The notes under the pieces: model-generated | What the model was told of the DNA's origin: nothing | The model's database searches: none | Seen by the model: the letters and a program-made list of their open reading frames with translations, nothing else | Made by a program: the position numbers and the translations under genes | NCBI GenBank assembly: GCA_918807975.1 | Contig: OU964921.1 | Span: 39,272,498 to 39,336,497, forward strand | Source: Aplidium turbinatum | Lineage: Eukaryota; Chordata; Ascidiacea; Aplousobranchia; Polyclinidae | Reading direction: 5' to 3' | Length of the DNA stretch: 64,000 bases | In this document: in pieces, positions 33,000-44,608 of the stretch | How positions within the stretch are numbered: the stretch's first letter is position 1 | How the letters are laid out: the number at the start of each line of letters is the position of its first letter

Positions 33000-33925
33000 A
33001 CAAGTATAATTATCATCACTGTAGAAACGATTTATGCGATCCCTTTCTTATTTTTTGAATGTTCTTGTTTTGCGTTCACGCTTCAGTGACCTCCATTTGA
33101 ATGAGTTTGAATTAGTGTTTCATTTATCGAAAAGTTTTTTTTTGTGTTTCGACTTGAGCGGTGGGCGGTCACATTTTTCAATAATTTCTTTCTGATGATG
33201 GTTGGCTTGTGTGCGTGGATTACAAGTAAGTGTTTTTGTGTACTTGGATAAACATAGGTCAGCTTGAGTCAGAAGTGATGAATTGAGACCTAAATGGTAG
33301 CCGTTCTTGTCAGGCGAAAAGCACAGTTGTTGGATGCAAGGTCAGTTTATGATCTTGCAGAATTCGATTGTTACAATCACTACCCTTTTAAATAACTTAA
33401 AAATGGTATATTTTTATGAAAATTGATAAACATTGTTTCAATCTCTAGTATATAACTCCTGAACTGCTACACCAACTTTTAACCAGATGGACTTCTATTT
33501 AAGGAGTATGATAGACTGATAGTCTTATCTCTCAATCACTAAATATTGAAGTTTTGATGGCTGAATGTATGATTAGCTATGAAAACATTTTATCACAAAT
33601 TAAAAAAAAAAATAGTTTCTTAATTGTTGTTAATGCTTTTTCAGCAAAATCTATGGCCTAATCTTAGATACCTGTAGCCTATAAAATTATCTAAATAGAC
33701 ATATTATGACCACATGTGGTTTGATCACACAGAAAATATTACAGATATGGGAAGCAATAACAATGCAAATAAATGGTAGACAAAACATTACTTGACATAC
33801 CTCTATCAATCTTGATATCACAAACTTTCAAATTCTCATCGGACATGTTGATCTATATTCTAAGAAGACTTATACATTTGTGTTGACAAATGATTTACAG
33901 TTGAATAGTCTAAATTATCAAATAC
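33000..33925. other. Spacer, no gene seen
   Basis: AT-rich stretch between the 30774-32990 transposon and foldback element A. Nothing is supported here. Confidence 0.4.
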
Positions 33926-34145
33926 GGTGCTGGTTAAGCATCGGCCGCCTTGGTCAGTGACGTCATTAAAATGTCTGACGTCATGCAAAAAAACCCAACT
34001 ACTTTTAAGAAGGGTGCAAAAACGCGGAATAGAAGCAAAAGCGGAAAGGCTATTGATTTTTAAATATTTGTAGTGAATAGTGCCTCCTAGCTTTCTCATT
34101 TCTGCTCGGATTTTAACGATTTTCCTATCGTTGGAAAGCATGATG

Positions 34146-36560
34146 CCTCATCTACCCGAATGGATTAAATGCCAGTCTAAAGTAGGCATTACATTTATGT
34201 AGCGCTAACTTTAACTTTACTATATTGTGCCAATTCTTAGCAATTCAATTTTTACAATAAAAATATCAAACCAACACAAATTAAAAGAGTATGTCTTGGT
34301 TTATTCATATGTTAACTTTCACATTTATATCTAATCCACAAAACGAGCAATCGTTGTTCAAACGCAACCGCTCGACGAAGCTTTTTTCCAATGCATTTTT
34401 CAAGGCAATTCGATCGTGGTTCAGTATAAGCCGCCCACAGTTTGCTGTGATCGATGAATACTGCCTCCACCAAATGTGTTGTAGCTTTCTCATTTCTGCG
34501 CGGATTTGAGAAATTTTACCATTGTTAGAAAGCACGCTACTTCATCTATCCGATTTAATTGGTTGCAAGTTTAAAGTAGGCATTATATTGATCTAGCGTT
34601 AACTTAAACTTTACTATATTGCACCAATTCTCAGCAATTCAATTTTTACAATAAAAATATCAAATTAACACAAATTAAAAGAGTATGTCTTGGTTTATTC
34701 ACATGTTAACTTTCTCATTTATATCTAATCAACAAAACGAGCAATCGTTGTTCAAACGTAACCGCTCGACGAAGCTTTTTTCCAATGCATTTTTCAAGGC
34801 GATTCGATCGTGGTTCAGTATAAGCCGCCCACAGTTTGCAGTGATTGGTGAATACTGCCTCCACCAAATGTGTTGTAGCTTTCTCATTTCTGCGCGGATT
34901 TGAGAAATTTTACCATCGTTGGAAAGCACGATACTGCATCTATCCGATTTAATTGGTTGCAAGTTTAAAGTAGGCATTATATTGATCTAGCGTTAACTTA
35001 AACTTTACTATATTGCACCAATTCTCAGCAATTCAATTTTTACAATAAAAATATCAAATTAACACAAATTAAAAGAGTATGTCTTGGTTTATTCACATGT
35101 TAACTTTCACATTTATATCTAATCAACAAAACGAGCAATCGTTGTTCAAACGTAACCGCTCGACGAAGCTTTTTTCCAATGCATTTTTCAAGGCGATTCG
35201 ATCGTGGTTCAGTATAAGCCGCCCACAGTTTGCTGTGATTGGTGAATACTGCCTCCACCAAATGTGTTGTAGCTTTCTCATTTCTGCGCGGATTTGAGAA
35301 ATTTTACCATTGTTGGAAAGCACGATACTGCATCTATCCGATTTAATTGGTTGCAAGTTTAAAGTAGGCATTATATTGATCTAGCGTTAACTTAAACTTT
35401 ACTATATTGCACCAATTCTCAGCAATTCAATTTTTACAATAAAAATATCAAATTAACACAAATTAAAAGAGTATGTCTTGGTTTATTCATATGTTAACTT
35501 TCACATTTATATCTAATCAACAAAACGAGCAATCGTTGTTCAAACGTAACCGCTCGACGAAGCTTTTTTCCAATGCATTTTTCAAGGCGATTCGATCGTG
35601 GTTCAGTATAAGCCGCCCACAGTTTGCAGTGATTGGTGAATACTGCCTCCACCAAATGTGTTGTAGCTTTCTCATTTCTGCGCGGATTTAAGAAATTTTA
35701 CCATCGTTGGAAAACACGATACTGCATCTATCCGATTTAATTGGTTGCAAGTTTAAAGTAGGCATTATATTAATCTAGCGCTAACTTAAACTTTACTATT
35801 TTGTACCAATTCTCAGCAATTCAATTTTTACAATAAAAATATCAAACCAACACAAATTAAAAGAGTATGTCTTGGTTTACTCATATGTTAACTTTCACAT
35901 TTATATCTAATCCACAAAACGAGCAATCGTTGTTCAAACGTAACCGCTCGACGAAGATTTTTTCCAATGCATTTTTCAAGGCGATTCGATCGTGGTTCAG
36001 TATAAGCCGCCCACAGTTTGCTGTGATCGATGAATACTGCCTTCACCAAATATGCTGTAGCTTTCTCATTTCTGCTCGGATTTTAACAATTTTACTATCG
36101 TTGGATGGCATTATGCTTCATCTACCCGAATAGATTAATTGCCAATCTAAAGTGGGCATTATATTTATGTAGCGTTAACTTAAACTTTACTATTTTGTAC
36201 CAATTCTCCGCAATTCATTTTTTACAATAAAAATACCAAACCAACACAAATTAAAAGACTATGTCTTGCTTTATTCATATGTTAACTTTCACATTTATAT
36301 CTAATCAACAAAACGAGCAATCGTTGTTCAAACGTAACCGCTCGACGAAGCTTTTTTCCAATGCATTTTTCAAGGCGATTCGGTCGTGGTTCAGTATAAG
36401 CCGCCCACAGTTTGCAGTGATCGGTGAATACTGCCTCCACCAAATGTGTTGTAGCTTTCTCATTTCTGCGCGGTTTTGAGAAATTTTACCATCGTTGGAA
36501 AGCACGATACTGCATCTATCCGATTTATTTGGTTGCAAGATTAAAGTATTCATTATATGC
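34146..36560 (+). repeat. Tandem array, six 394-bp units, left arm of element A
   Basis: The same point in each unit recurs at 34291, 34685, 35079, 35473, 35867 and 36261, exactly 394 bp apart. A degenerate, shortened unit follows to about 36760. Each unit contains a 72-codon open frame (starting MSWFIHMLTFTFIS) and is also open in the opposite direction. The conserved DNA core is 'cgagcaatcgttgttcaaac' followed by 'ccgctcgacgaagc'. I do not think the frames are genes: they lack a known fold and exist only as repeat copies. Confidence 0.95.
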
Positions 36561-37210
36561 ATTATATATTTGCTTTATTAACCTAACAACTTTCACGTTT
36601 ATATATTATCTACAAAACGAGAAATCGTTGTTCAAACGTAGCCGCTCGATGAAGCTTTTTTGTCAACTTTACCATCGTTGGAAAGCACGATACTGCATCT
36701 ACCCGAATCAATTGGTTGCATGTCCAAGGTATACAGTACATTTATGTAACGCTAATTTAAACTTTACTATTATAACATCAATTACTCCAAAAGTGATATG
36801 ACATTTGGACAACATCATGAACTCCAAACAGACTTAAGCAATGATATCCATAAGCAGACAATAGGCAAAAAGTGTTTACTAATTCCCTTTAATTGAATCT
36901 TGCTTGAACATTTTTAATTATTCCAGACATGTTGGATCAATGTGCTTGGCCTACGCAGTTTTTGAAGTCAAGATTCAGTTGGTCAAGCAAAAATAGTAGG
37001 CTACACATTTAGCCAAACGCAGCAGCACCACTTTTCAAGATTGAACAATAGAAACCCTTTAATGATGCAAAAATCAGTAGTCTTAACAGCATCAAATTTT
37101 ACGTCTTGAAGCAGTTTAACATCGCCTATCTTAATACGAGAAGTAGAATGGGGTGACTTTGGTCCAGTTATGAGACACCGTTTACTTTAATTTTACAATG
37201 GTTCTGGGAG

Positions 37211-39328
37211 AAAACTTTAATTTACCCATATTGAGGACTATCAAGAGCCCTTACATGTTACCAAGTTTGAAGTCATTTGGTCCATGCGTAGAGTTAAAAA
37301 AAAAAAAAACTACAAGTGGTTTTCACTCCAGTGTTTTAAAAAAACTATAAGCAGTAATCTTTTTACAAGACATGCTCATTGCCAACCCCAAAAAGGGGTG
37401 TCACTGGCCTCTTTCAGAGTTTTTAAAATACTTTCAACAATCAGCACTCGTGATTACGTATCAAATATCAAGTTAATCGAACGAAAATGTACCACTAATA
37501 TATGGCCTGGCACCTGGTTTCCGTTTGTATTTCCTATAGGTATGTCAATTTTTGAAATATTAATCTGCACTCCATCAAGCCAAAATTGAAGAAAATGGAT
37601 CACTAACACAGCTAATATTCTGTTATAAACGATAAAAAGTGGATTAACATCACACAAAAGTGGCCAAATCACACCATATTTTCTACATGTCAAGGGGTGA
37701 CTATAGCCACCTAGGTGAAAGAAGCAAATGCCCAGCAGCCAAATTACATAATTAATACTGAACCTAGAGCTAAGACCTACTTTCTATCAATGCTTGGCAT
37801 ACCCAGTATGGTCAGACACTGGCGTGCCAGGTAAAAGTTTGCAAAGTTATTTTTTGGTGTTATTTGGCGGCCATATTGGATCCTCCAGAGTGAACAACTG
37901 AATTCACATTTTTCTTAAAAAATTCTGAAAACACACAAAAGAGGATATTTACAAACCTATGCAAATGACCAAAATATTGCAGAAATATTTTAAGTTGCTC
38001 AAGTTAACCAGTAACCTTTTTTTGTTTGGTACAAAGTCACCCCTGATGGCCAATGTCAACCCATTTTACGGAATGATTTGTTCTTGATGAGAAACATCTG
38101 AAGTAGCATCTATCCATGATCGAAAAATATTTGGAACTGCCTATTTCATCCAAAAATTTGTTAATTTTTTAAGTTGGTACACTATTGTTTTTGTGGCAAA
38201 AAGGGACTCCTTCAAACTTAAATAAACGAAAAACTACTCGTTTTTCCTTACAGTGCTTTGCTAGGGAAGAAAGTTGCCCGACTTCCCTCCCCCTCTCGGA
38301 GCACCTGCTCGGTACCCATGAGGTTCGCGGGCCCCTAATCAAGGCACTTCTAACAAAAACGCACTTTGTATTAATATATGACTTAGTTTCTTCAATTTCC
38401 CGGACCTCTCGGAAGGGTTGCGGGACCCTCAAATCATCTCGGGTCCGAGTCCAAAAAATATACCTCCTTGTCAATGTAGGCTACTGATTATATGTCTCGG
38501 CTTTTGTTGTATTGCATCTGTGATGTGTCATTGTCTGTACAGTGGGCTATGTTGTCGCAACGCGGTCAAGACAAAAGTGTTACAGTATAAATGTTATAAT
38601 GGGACAAACTGATGTTTCTCATAGCTAGAGCAAGACGCTAGCCGTTTTGGTAACTTCTTCACTTCAAAGTACACGCAACACAATTCAAGTTTAAACTCTC
38701 TCTGCTCAGAATTGTTTAGAGAGTAGCCTATAGCATACCTATCCAAACAAACGAAACAATTTCTCTGTTATGGCTGTGAAAGCTTTGTCGTTTTTAAGTG
38801 TAAAATTCGCACAACATGGACTACTCTTTGTATTGTTGAGTAGCCCTAAAAAGGGCTGTTTTAGTAGCCCTAAAACGAGCTTTTGAATAGTCAGGAAACC
38901 AAACCTTCTTACGATGTCGTTTGAAATTTCAAACGACGCACCAGAACGTCGCGAGGTAGGCTACGGTTTGAGAATCACGGTAATACACAAATAAAGCACA
39001 TCCTACTTTTAAATTTCGTAATTTATCAATCATGCTGCAAACTCGGAACCTTTCACGCACCCTCTGAAATCGCTCTAAGACCCCTTGGGGTCCGCGGATT
39101 CCCGGCTGAGAAACACTGGCATAGATGACCTACCTGCAATGTACAACACAGTGGCGTAGCCAAGGGGGGGGGGGAGGGGGGGTGGGGGTTACAATCCTCT
39201 CTTTGGCACGCGTGTGACGTCACGAGATTGAGAATAATGCTTTCAGTTTCTATGTCTCTAAAACAAAGTTTGTCTTATTTTAAATGAAACTGCATTAAAA
39301 GAGCGAGTTTTGCCAATATATCTAAGAC
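37211..39328. other. Spacer of element A, no recognised gene
   Basis: It holds open frames of about 100 codons at 37284-37589 and 38185-38487 (both strands at the latter). They show no known motif and look low-complexity. Phrases 'ggggtgact' and 'agtcacccc' recur (about 37150, 37690, 38035). A hAT-type end lies at 39055-39118 and a G-rich run at 39164-39187. Confidence 0.5.
39055..39118. mobile_element. hAT-type terminus fragment
   Basis: The sequence ends 'tcccggctgagaaacactg'. Its inverse CAGTGTTTCTCAGCCGGGA, followed by 'ccgcggaccccaaggggtc', is a typical hAT end. No partner with a matching octamer was found. Confidence 0.5.
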
Positions 39329-41118
39329 TCCCAGAACCATTGCAAAATTAAACTAAGCGGTGTCTCATAACTGGACCAAAGTCAACCCATTCTACTTCTC
39401 GTATTAAGATAGGCGATGTTAAACTGCTTCAAGACGTAAAATTTGATGCTGTTAAGACTACTGATTTTTGCATCATTAAAGGGTTTCTATTGTTTAATCT
39501 TGAAAAGTGGTGCTGCTGCGTTTGGCTAAATGTGTAGCCTACTATTTTTGCTTGACCAACTGAATCTTGACTTCAAAAACTGCGCAGGCCAAGCACATTG
39601 ATCCAACATGTCTGGAATAATTAAAAATGTTCAAGCAAGACACAGTTAAAGGGAATTAGTAAACACTTTTTGCCTATTGTCTGCTTATGGATATCATTGC
39701 TTAAGTCTGTTTGGAGTTCATGGTGTTGTCCAAATGTCATATCACTTTTGGAGTAATTGATGTAATAATAGTAAAGTTTAAATTAGCGTTAGATAAATGT
39801 ACTGTATACCTTGGACATGCAACCAATTAATTCGGATAGATGCAGTATCGTGCTTTCCAACGATGGTAAAATTGTTAAAATCCGAACAGAAATGAGAAAG
39901 CTACAGCATATTTGGTGGAGGCAGTATTCATCGATCACAGCAAACTGTGGGCGGCTCATACTGAACCACGATCGAATCGCCTTGAAAAATGCATCGGAAA
40001 AAAGCTTCGTCGAGCGGTTACGTTTGAACAACGATTGCTCGTTTTGTGGATTAGATATATATGTGAAAGTTAACATATGAATAAACCAAGACATACTCTT
40101 TTAATTTGTGTTGGTTTGGTATTTTTATTGTAAAAAATGAATTGCGGAGAAGTGGTACAAAATAGTAAAGTTTAAGTTAACGCTACATAAATATAATGCC
40201 TACTTTAAATTGGAAATTAATCCATTCGGGTAGATGAAGCATAATGCCATCCAACGATAGTAAAATTGTTAGAATCCGGGCAGAAATGAGAAAGCTACAG
40301 CATATTTGGTGGAGGCAGTATTCATCGATCACAGCAAACTGTGGGCGGCTCAGAGCCACTATATACATAGTCTGGAAAGTCATGTTTTGAGGTTGTTGTT
40401 TACAGCGCCACCTAGGAGAGCTATGGTTAAATCACAAAATCTGCTTGGAAGGTATGCAAATACAGGCATATTGTCTACTATCAACAGTGAAACTGTTGAT
40501 GATATTGTGGTTGCAGACTTGTTTTAAACTATTGTAGAATGTTTAGGATGTTAGTTACAGTTATTATCCAGAAAAATTCGTTTGGTCTACTTTTCTGAGG
40601 CTTAGTTTAGCATGACTACAAGTAGTTAAAAGATGATGTGACTTCAAATTACTAAGGAATTGATTAGTTTATAGTTTGAAGTAGTGGTCTTTAAAGTTCA
40701 TAAGTTTCAATGTATCAAGTGTATACAGCAGCTTACTAATGGAAGGGTTTAATTAGTAAATATTTGTGAAAGCTTTAAGTTGAAGTAGGCTTGAAATTAG
40801 TACCGTAATTGGCAGATGCTGCTTAGCCAGCATCATTTTCAAAAACATTGATTGATCAACTAATTCAGTTGACAGTTATTTAAAAAAAGTGTATAAAGAT
40901 ACAACAAAAGTTGATAGGTTTCAATCTGTGGCACTCAAAATAGCCACTCCCAAAAATAATTTGTAAACAAAGAGCATTAGCAAGACAATTTTGAGTAGGC
41001 TACTGTACCGGTAAGTATGCAGGTTCAGTAATTTAAAGCAACAATGTCACAAAGGTTACAAGTCCTGAGATTTAACTTAAAACTAGTTAGGCTGAGGGAA
41101 GATACAGCAGAATCAGAT

Positions 41119-41647
41119 CGTCGTCGTTCGTATGAAGCAGAAAGTTTATGGTCAGCCGAATGGAAGGACTTGGAGCCAACTTTTCGTCAAGTCATCTAGT
41201 GTACGGAGGCCTGTTATTCCATTGGGAGGGGAATAGATGGGACACCCAAAGATAATGTGGTTAGCTGTTTGCTCCGTCGCACCGCACTGACAAGCAGCAG
41301 AGTCCCTTATGCCCCAGCGTGTCAAGCAAGCATTGAAGCGGCCAACTCCCGTTCTTATTCGGTTCAGTGTCACCCACTCCCTTCTCTGAAGCTCAGAACC
41401 AAGTGGGAGTGAAGAGGCAGGAGAGACATCGAATAGAACGAGGCGAGACTTTATTTTTGGCACAGTGCTCAATTCCTCGGACCAGGCATCTGACGTGCTG
41501 AAATCAGCGAGCTGGAGTTTTGCAGCATGCCTTACAAAAGGGCGCCGTGATGGTAGGCGTTGTATGATTGGGACATTGACAGTGGATACGCAATCGTGTA
41601 GTATGTGGTTCGGATCAGCACAGGCTTTATTTACCAACGAATCAGAT
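41119..41647 (-). mobile_element. 5'-truncated non-LTR retrotransposon (LINE) in the left TIR of B1
   Basis: B2 lacks this block, which accounts for the 532-bp length difference between the copies. The 9-mer gaatcagat flanks it at 41110-41118 and 41639-41647. The minus-strand peptide contains 'WVTLNRIRTGVGRFNACLTR' and 'ACQCGATEQTANHIIFGCP', the 3' zinc-knuckle-like end of a LINE ORF2. The 3' tail is a short ACG-type repeat (about 41119). It shares its C-terminal motif with the LINE at 54960-55860. Confidence 0.9.
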
Positions 41648-42000
41648 AGGCTACCGTAACGTGTTCCGTATTTGAAGAACCTGGTTTGCGACATATATAG
41701 CATCTTAATTGATTACGTACAGACTGGAAATTTGATTGAATAGACCAGTTAAGGCAGTTATGCTGACAAAGGTTATGTTTTGTTTATTTCCTTTGTGTTG
41801 TAATTTCCTGTTATCTTAAGCATGCCGTTCTTTGAAGATCAATTAGTCTACTTTGAGACTACTAGCAGACACTAATGCATTAACCGGTTAACCACTACCT
41901 TTGTTAGCAATTATCTTTTGTTGTTATTAGCATTACAGTTCATAATCAAATGCTGTACTCTATGTAGGGTTGTGAATTATCTTAGTTATGATTATTTAGT

Positions 42001-42165
42001 TTGATAATGTCCCAAGTTAAGCGTAAATGGGGTGGAATAAACTGCTGTTTACCACAATGTAACAACACTACAAATATGGGATTTTGTTACTTGTACAAAG
42101 TTCCAAGTGATGAAAAGAAAAGGTTTTCTGTTTCAACAGCACAGTGGGAAAAACAGTTTCATCAG
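42001..42165 (+). CDS. THAP-like first exon of the P-type transposase (B1)
   Basis: The 55 codons start MIMSQVKRKWGGINCCLPQC and end at a clean donor (cag|gtaaga) at 42166. The 'CCLPQC' cysteines, then 'FCYLYKVPSDEKKR' and 'WEKQFHQ', match the first half of a THAP zinc finger. The remaining Cys-x2-His would be in a later exon that I cannot place. In P elements and THAP9 this domain binds the transposon subterminal DNA. The inverted copy in B2 is at 52427-52263. It could be expressed alone as a DNA-binding repressor, as truncated P proteins are, but that is inference. Confidence 0.65.
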
Positions 42166-42369
42166 GTAAGATCAACACAATAAAATAGTATAATTTTATG
42201 CTGTATGTCATGATGGTTGACATTAGTAAAAATTAAGAGCTTATGCCTAGTGAATCACATAATGTGTCACACATATTATGTTTTTTTTTAAATTTAAGCA
42301 ATAAGCATATGGTGCTCACTGCTACTTTACTCGTATATTGAGAAGATTCACTAATCTAGCATCCCTGTG

Positions 42370-42690
42370 TAGTGTGTTTGTTTGTTTGTTTATCTTTATC
42401 CTGCATTGCGGGAAAGCGGACTTGAGCGCTATGCATCGGTGTACGCTTTTCGACGTACACCTGACCCACGCTGCAGCCGACTGCAATGTCTGTTTCCGGT
42501 TGTCTACTCTACTTATGACTTAAATTTGGTACTACCCATTACTCGAAATCGATCACTAGGTAGAGGCAATTATCGTAAAGTTTCTTGCCCAGAGAAACAA
42601 CAGTAAGTGCGGGTGGCTGAAGTCGAACATGCAAGCTCTCGACTGCGAGCCCAACGCGCTAACCACTCGGCCTCGGCCCCAACGCGCTAA
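42370..42690 (-). repeat. SINE family 2 inside B1
   Basis: Near-identical to 6412-6722, with an (AAAC)n tail read on the minus strand ('gtttgtttgtttgtttatc' on plus). The same SINE sits at the matching site in B2, so it was present before the copies separated. Confidence 0.88.
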
Positions 42691-42849
42691 CACTAGTTAA
42701 TTAGTAATGAACACGTGTGCTAATTGTAACATACATTGCTAAATGTTATTTATGATAGGTCATTGATTTTCAGATTTAGTTGGGGATGTCAATAGAGAGA
42801 ATATGCTACTAAGTAAGGCTTCAGATGCTCTTCTCGTATCGTCCTTACC

Positions 42850-43068
42850 AGCAATAATTTGGGAAACGTCTGCTACTGGCGCAGATTATGTACCATACTT
42901 GCAAGAATAAAGCAGGATCCTCTTGAACATTACTTCGGTCGACAGCATCAAAGAGTTGCATGTGATACTGCGTCTACAGTTCGAATGTTTAGCAGTACCG
43001 CCAAAAGTTTAGATATTGTAAAGCACTCTGCAGTGAAGAGATCTAATGTTGAGAGTGAACATTAGACT
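42850..43068 (+). pseudogene. P-transposase C-terminal exon remnant (B1)
   Basis: The peptide '(R)IKQDPLEHYFGRQHQRVACD' carries the 'QDPLExxFGxxRQR' motif of P-element/THAP9 transposases, near the end of the catalytic domain. The frame ends at TAG 43063-43065. An acceptor at 42773 leads to a stopped frame, so a later acceptor would be needed. The upstream catalytic exons were not found. The B2 copy is at about 51348-51562, minus strand. Confidence 0.7.
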
Positions 43069-43889
43069 AACCACTCTGGCATACTGCGCTTTACTCAAAA
43101 CTGCATAAAACAGTGATTGAAATTGGCACTTTGAGAATCCGTACCTGCATTGAAGGAACTCCGTATCTACAATGCATACTGTATATTCTGGTACAGTAAA
43201 CCTCACATATAACATACAGTATGGGTATATAAACGAGAATTTTAATCCGCATGGTTTCTTATACTTTTTAGTTCATTCGAATGAATGGGGATTATAAAAG
43301 TGGTTTACTGTACTTTCACTGCAACTACATCATTGCCGCATTGGCACCCTTCTGTGTACTTTTTACAGTATTTAAGTTACGGTATAATAGAAAGCCTATT
43401 TTATTCTTTATTAAAGTAATGTGCTGTGAAATCAGCTTGAAAAGCATGCTACGATGTTTATTGTACAAATCAAAAACGGATAACAAAATACAACAGGAAT
43501 CCCCCTTCAATGTTTGCTTTTAGAATTGTTTATACTTTTCGGAGTGCTAGGCCTACGAAGTGCACTGTTCGGCTTATGCAATTGTTTAGCTGTTTTGTTT
43601 CTACCATGTAAGAAGTCTTGCAGTGGTAAGTAAAAATATGACTCCTCATACGCATACAGCACTTTTTTTTATAAGTTCAGTTTTTTTTTTTATTTCTGAC
43701 CATCACAGCGAAAGCAATACATGTCAACATAGCAAGGGTCTAGAAAAGTTCTTCAAAAGCGCCATCGTAGAGGTTCCAGTTAATGAATTGCTGTATACCT
43801 TCCACAGTCCAAGTCCGGCAATAAGCTTTCTTTACATTTAGTTTACAATACTCATGATATGCATTAGGCAGATTAAGGTTGTTGATTTC

Positions 43890-44608
43890 ATTGAGCAATA
43901 TGTCAGTGTAATTCCCCACTTTTCGAAGAAAATTCCCCCTTCATAGGCGAATTTCCACCATCCAAATCTTCATTCAACTGTAAAATACAAATAAATTCAG
44001 TAGCCTAATGCACCATCTTCATCAAGTGCCATTAATATCTCCGAACTAAGGTGACCATGTGATGCCATTGTTCTTTAGCATACCAGTAATGTAAAATAAG
44101 TCACGTTCAATTGCTATATATAGTATGCAAAAAAATGGCATCCAAAGAAGAACGTTCATTACTGGTATCTCAAAATTATTGAATTAATGCACTTCTAAAG
44201 TAGCACCAGCATAATCGTGTATATTGCATAATATGCTTTTGAAAGCTAACTTTTTCAACCTGAAGGCCCTGAAGCAGTTAAGTATTTCATTGGTTAGATT
44301 TCCAAATTTCATATTGATAATATTATTATTACAATTTATTTGCATCACACCAATAAGTCCATATTAATTACCATACATGCAAAAAGACAAAAAAAAATAC
44401 AAGAATAATCACAATATAATAACCCGGTTAACAGATAATGCTGTTGCGGAGAATTGTTAACCAGTAAGCTTTAGGTTTAGATAGTAATAACTATATTTGG
44501 TTGAATAGTATTTTGCATGTAAAGAAGTCAAGCTCAACATACCTTATCGAAAAATATAAGATGTTCTTCACTCATGTCTTGAAGAGCTTCCAAGCATTGT
44601 GACAACAT
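43890..44608 (-). CDS. Two-exon small ORF in B1, opposite strand (unrecognised)
   Basis: This is the inverted counterpart of the ORF described at 49815-50520 in B2: a short first exon starting with ATG at about 44608 and a second exon ending near 43904. It is preserved in both copies. I do not recognise a domain. Confidence 0.4.

Noticed and set aside
34291-36480. Six 72-codon open frames (MSWFIHMLTF...) as protein-coding genes
   Set aside because: They recur exactly with the 394-bp repeat unit, are open on both strands, lack known motifs and show no splice or start context beyond the repeat. I treat them as repeat DNA.
37284-38612. Open frames of 64-101 codons in the spacer of element A
   Set aside because: Overlapping frames on both strands, low-complexity composition and no recognisable domain.
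38251-39118. A complete hAT element between CAGTGCTTTGC (38251) and the CACTG end at 39118
   Set aside because: The flanking octamers (tttcctta and gcatagat) do not match and the terminal similarity stops after about 8 bases.
43281-43841. Open frames of about 60-80 codons in B1 (and mirrored in B2) downstream of the P motif
   Set aside because: Overlapping frames on both strands with no domain; kept only because the two element copies are nearly identical.
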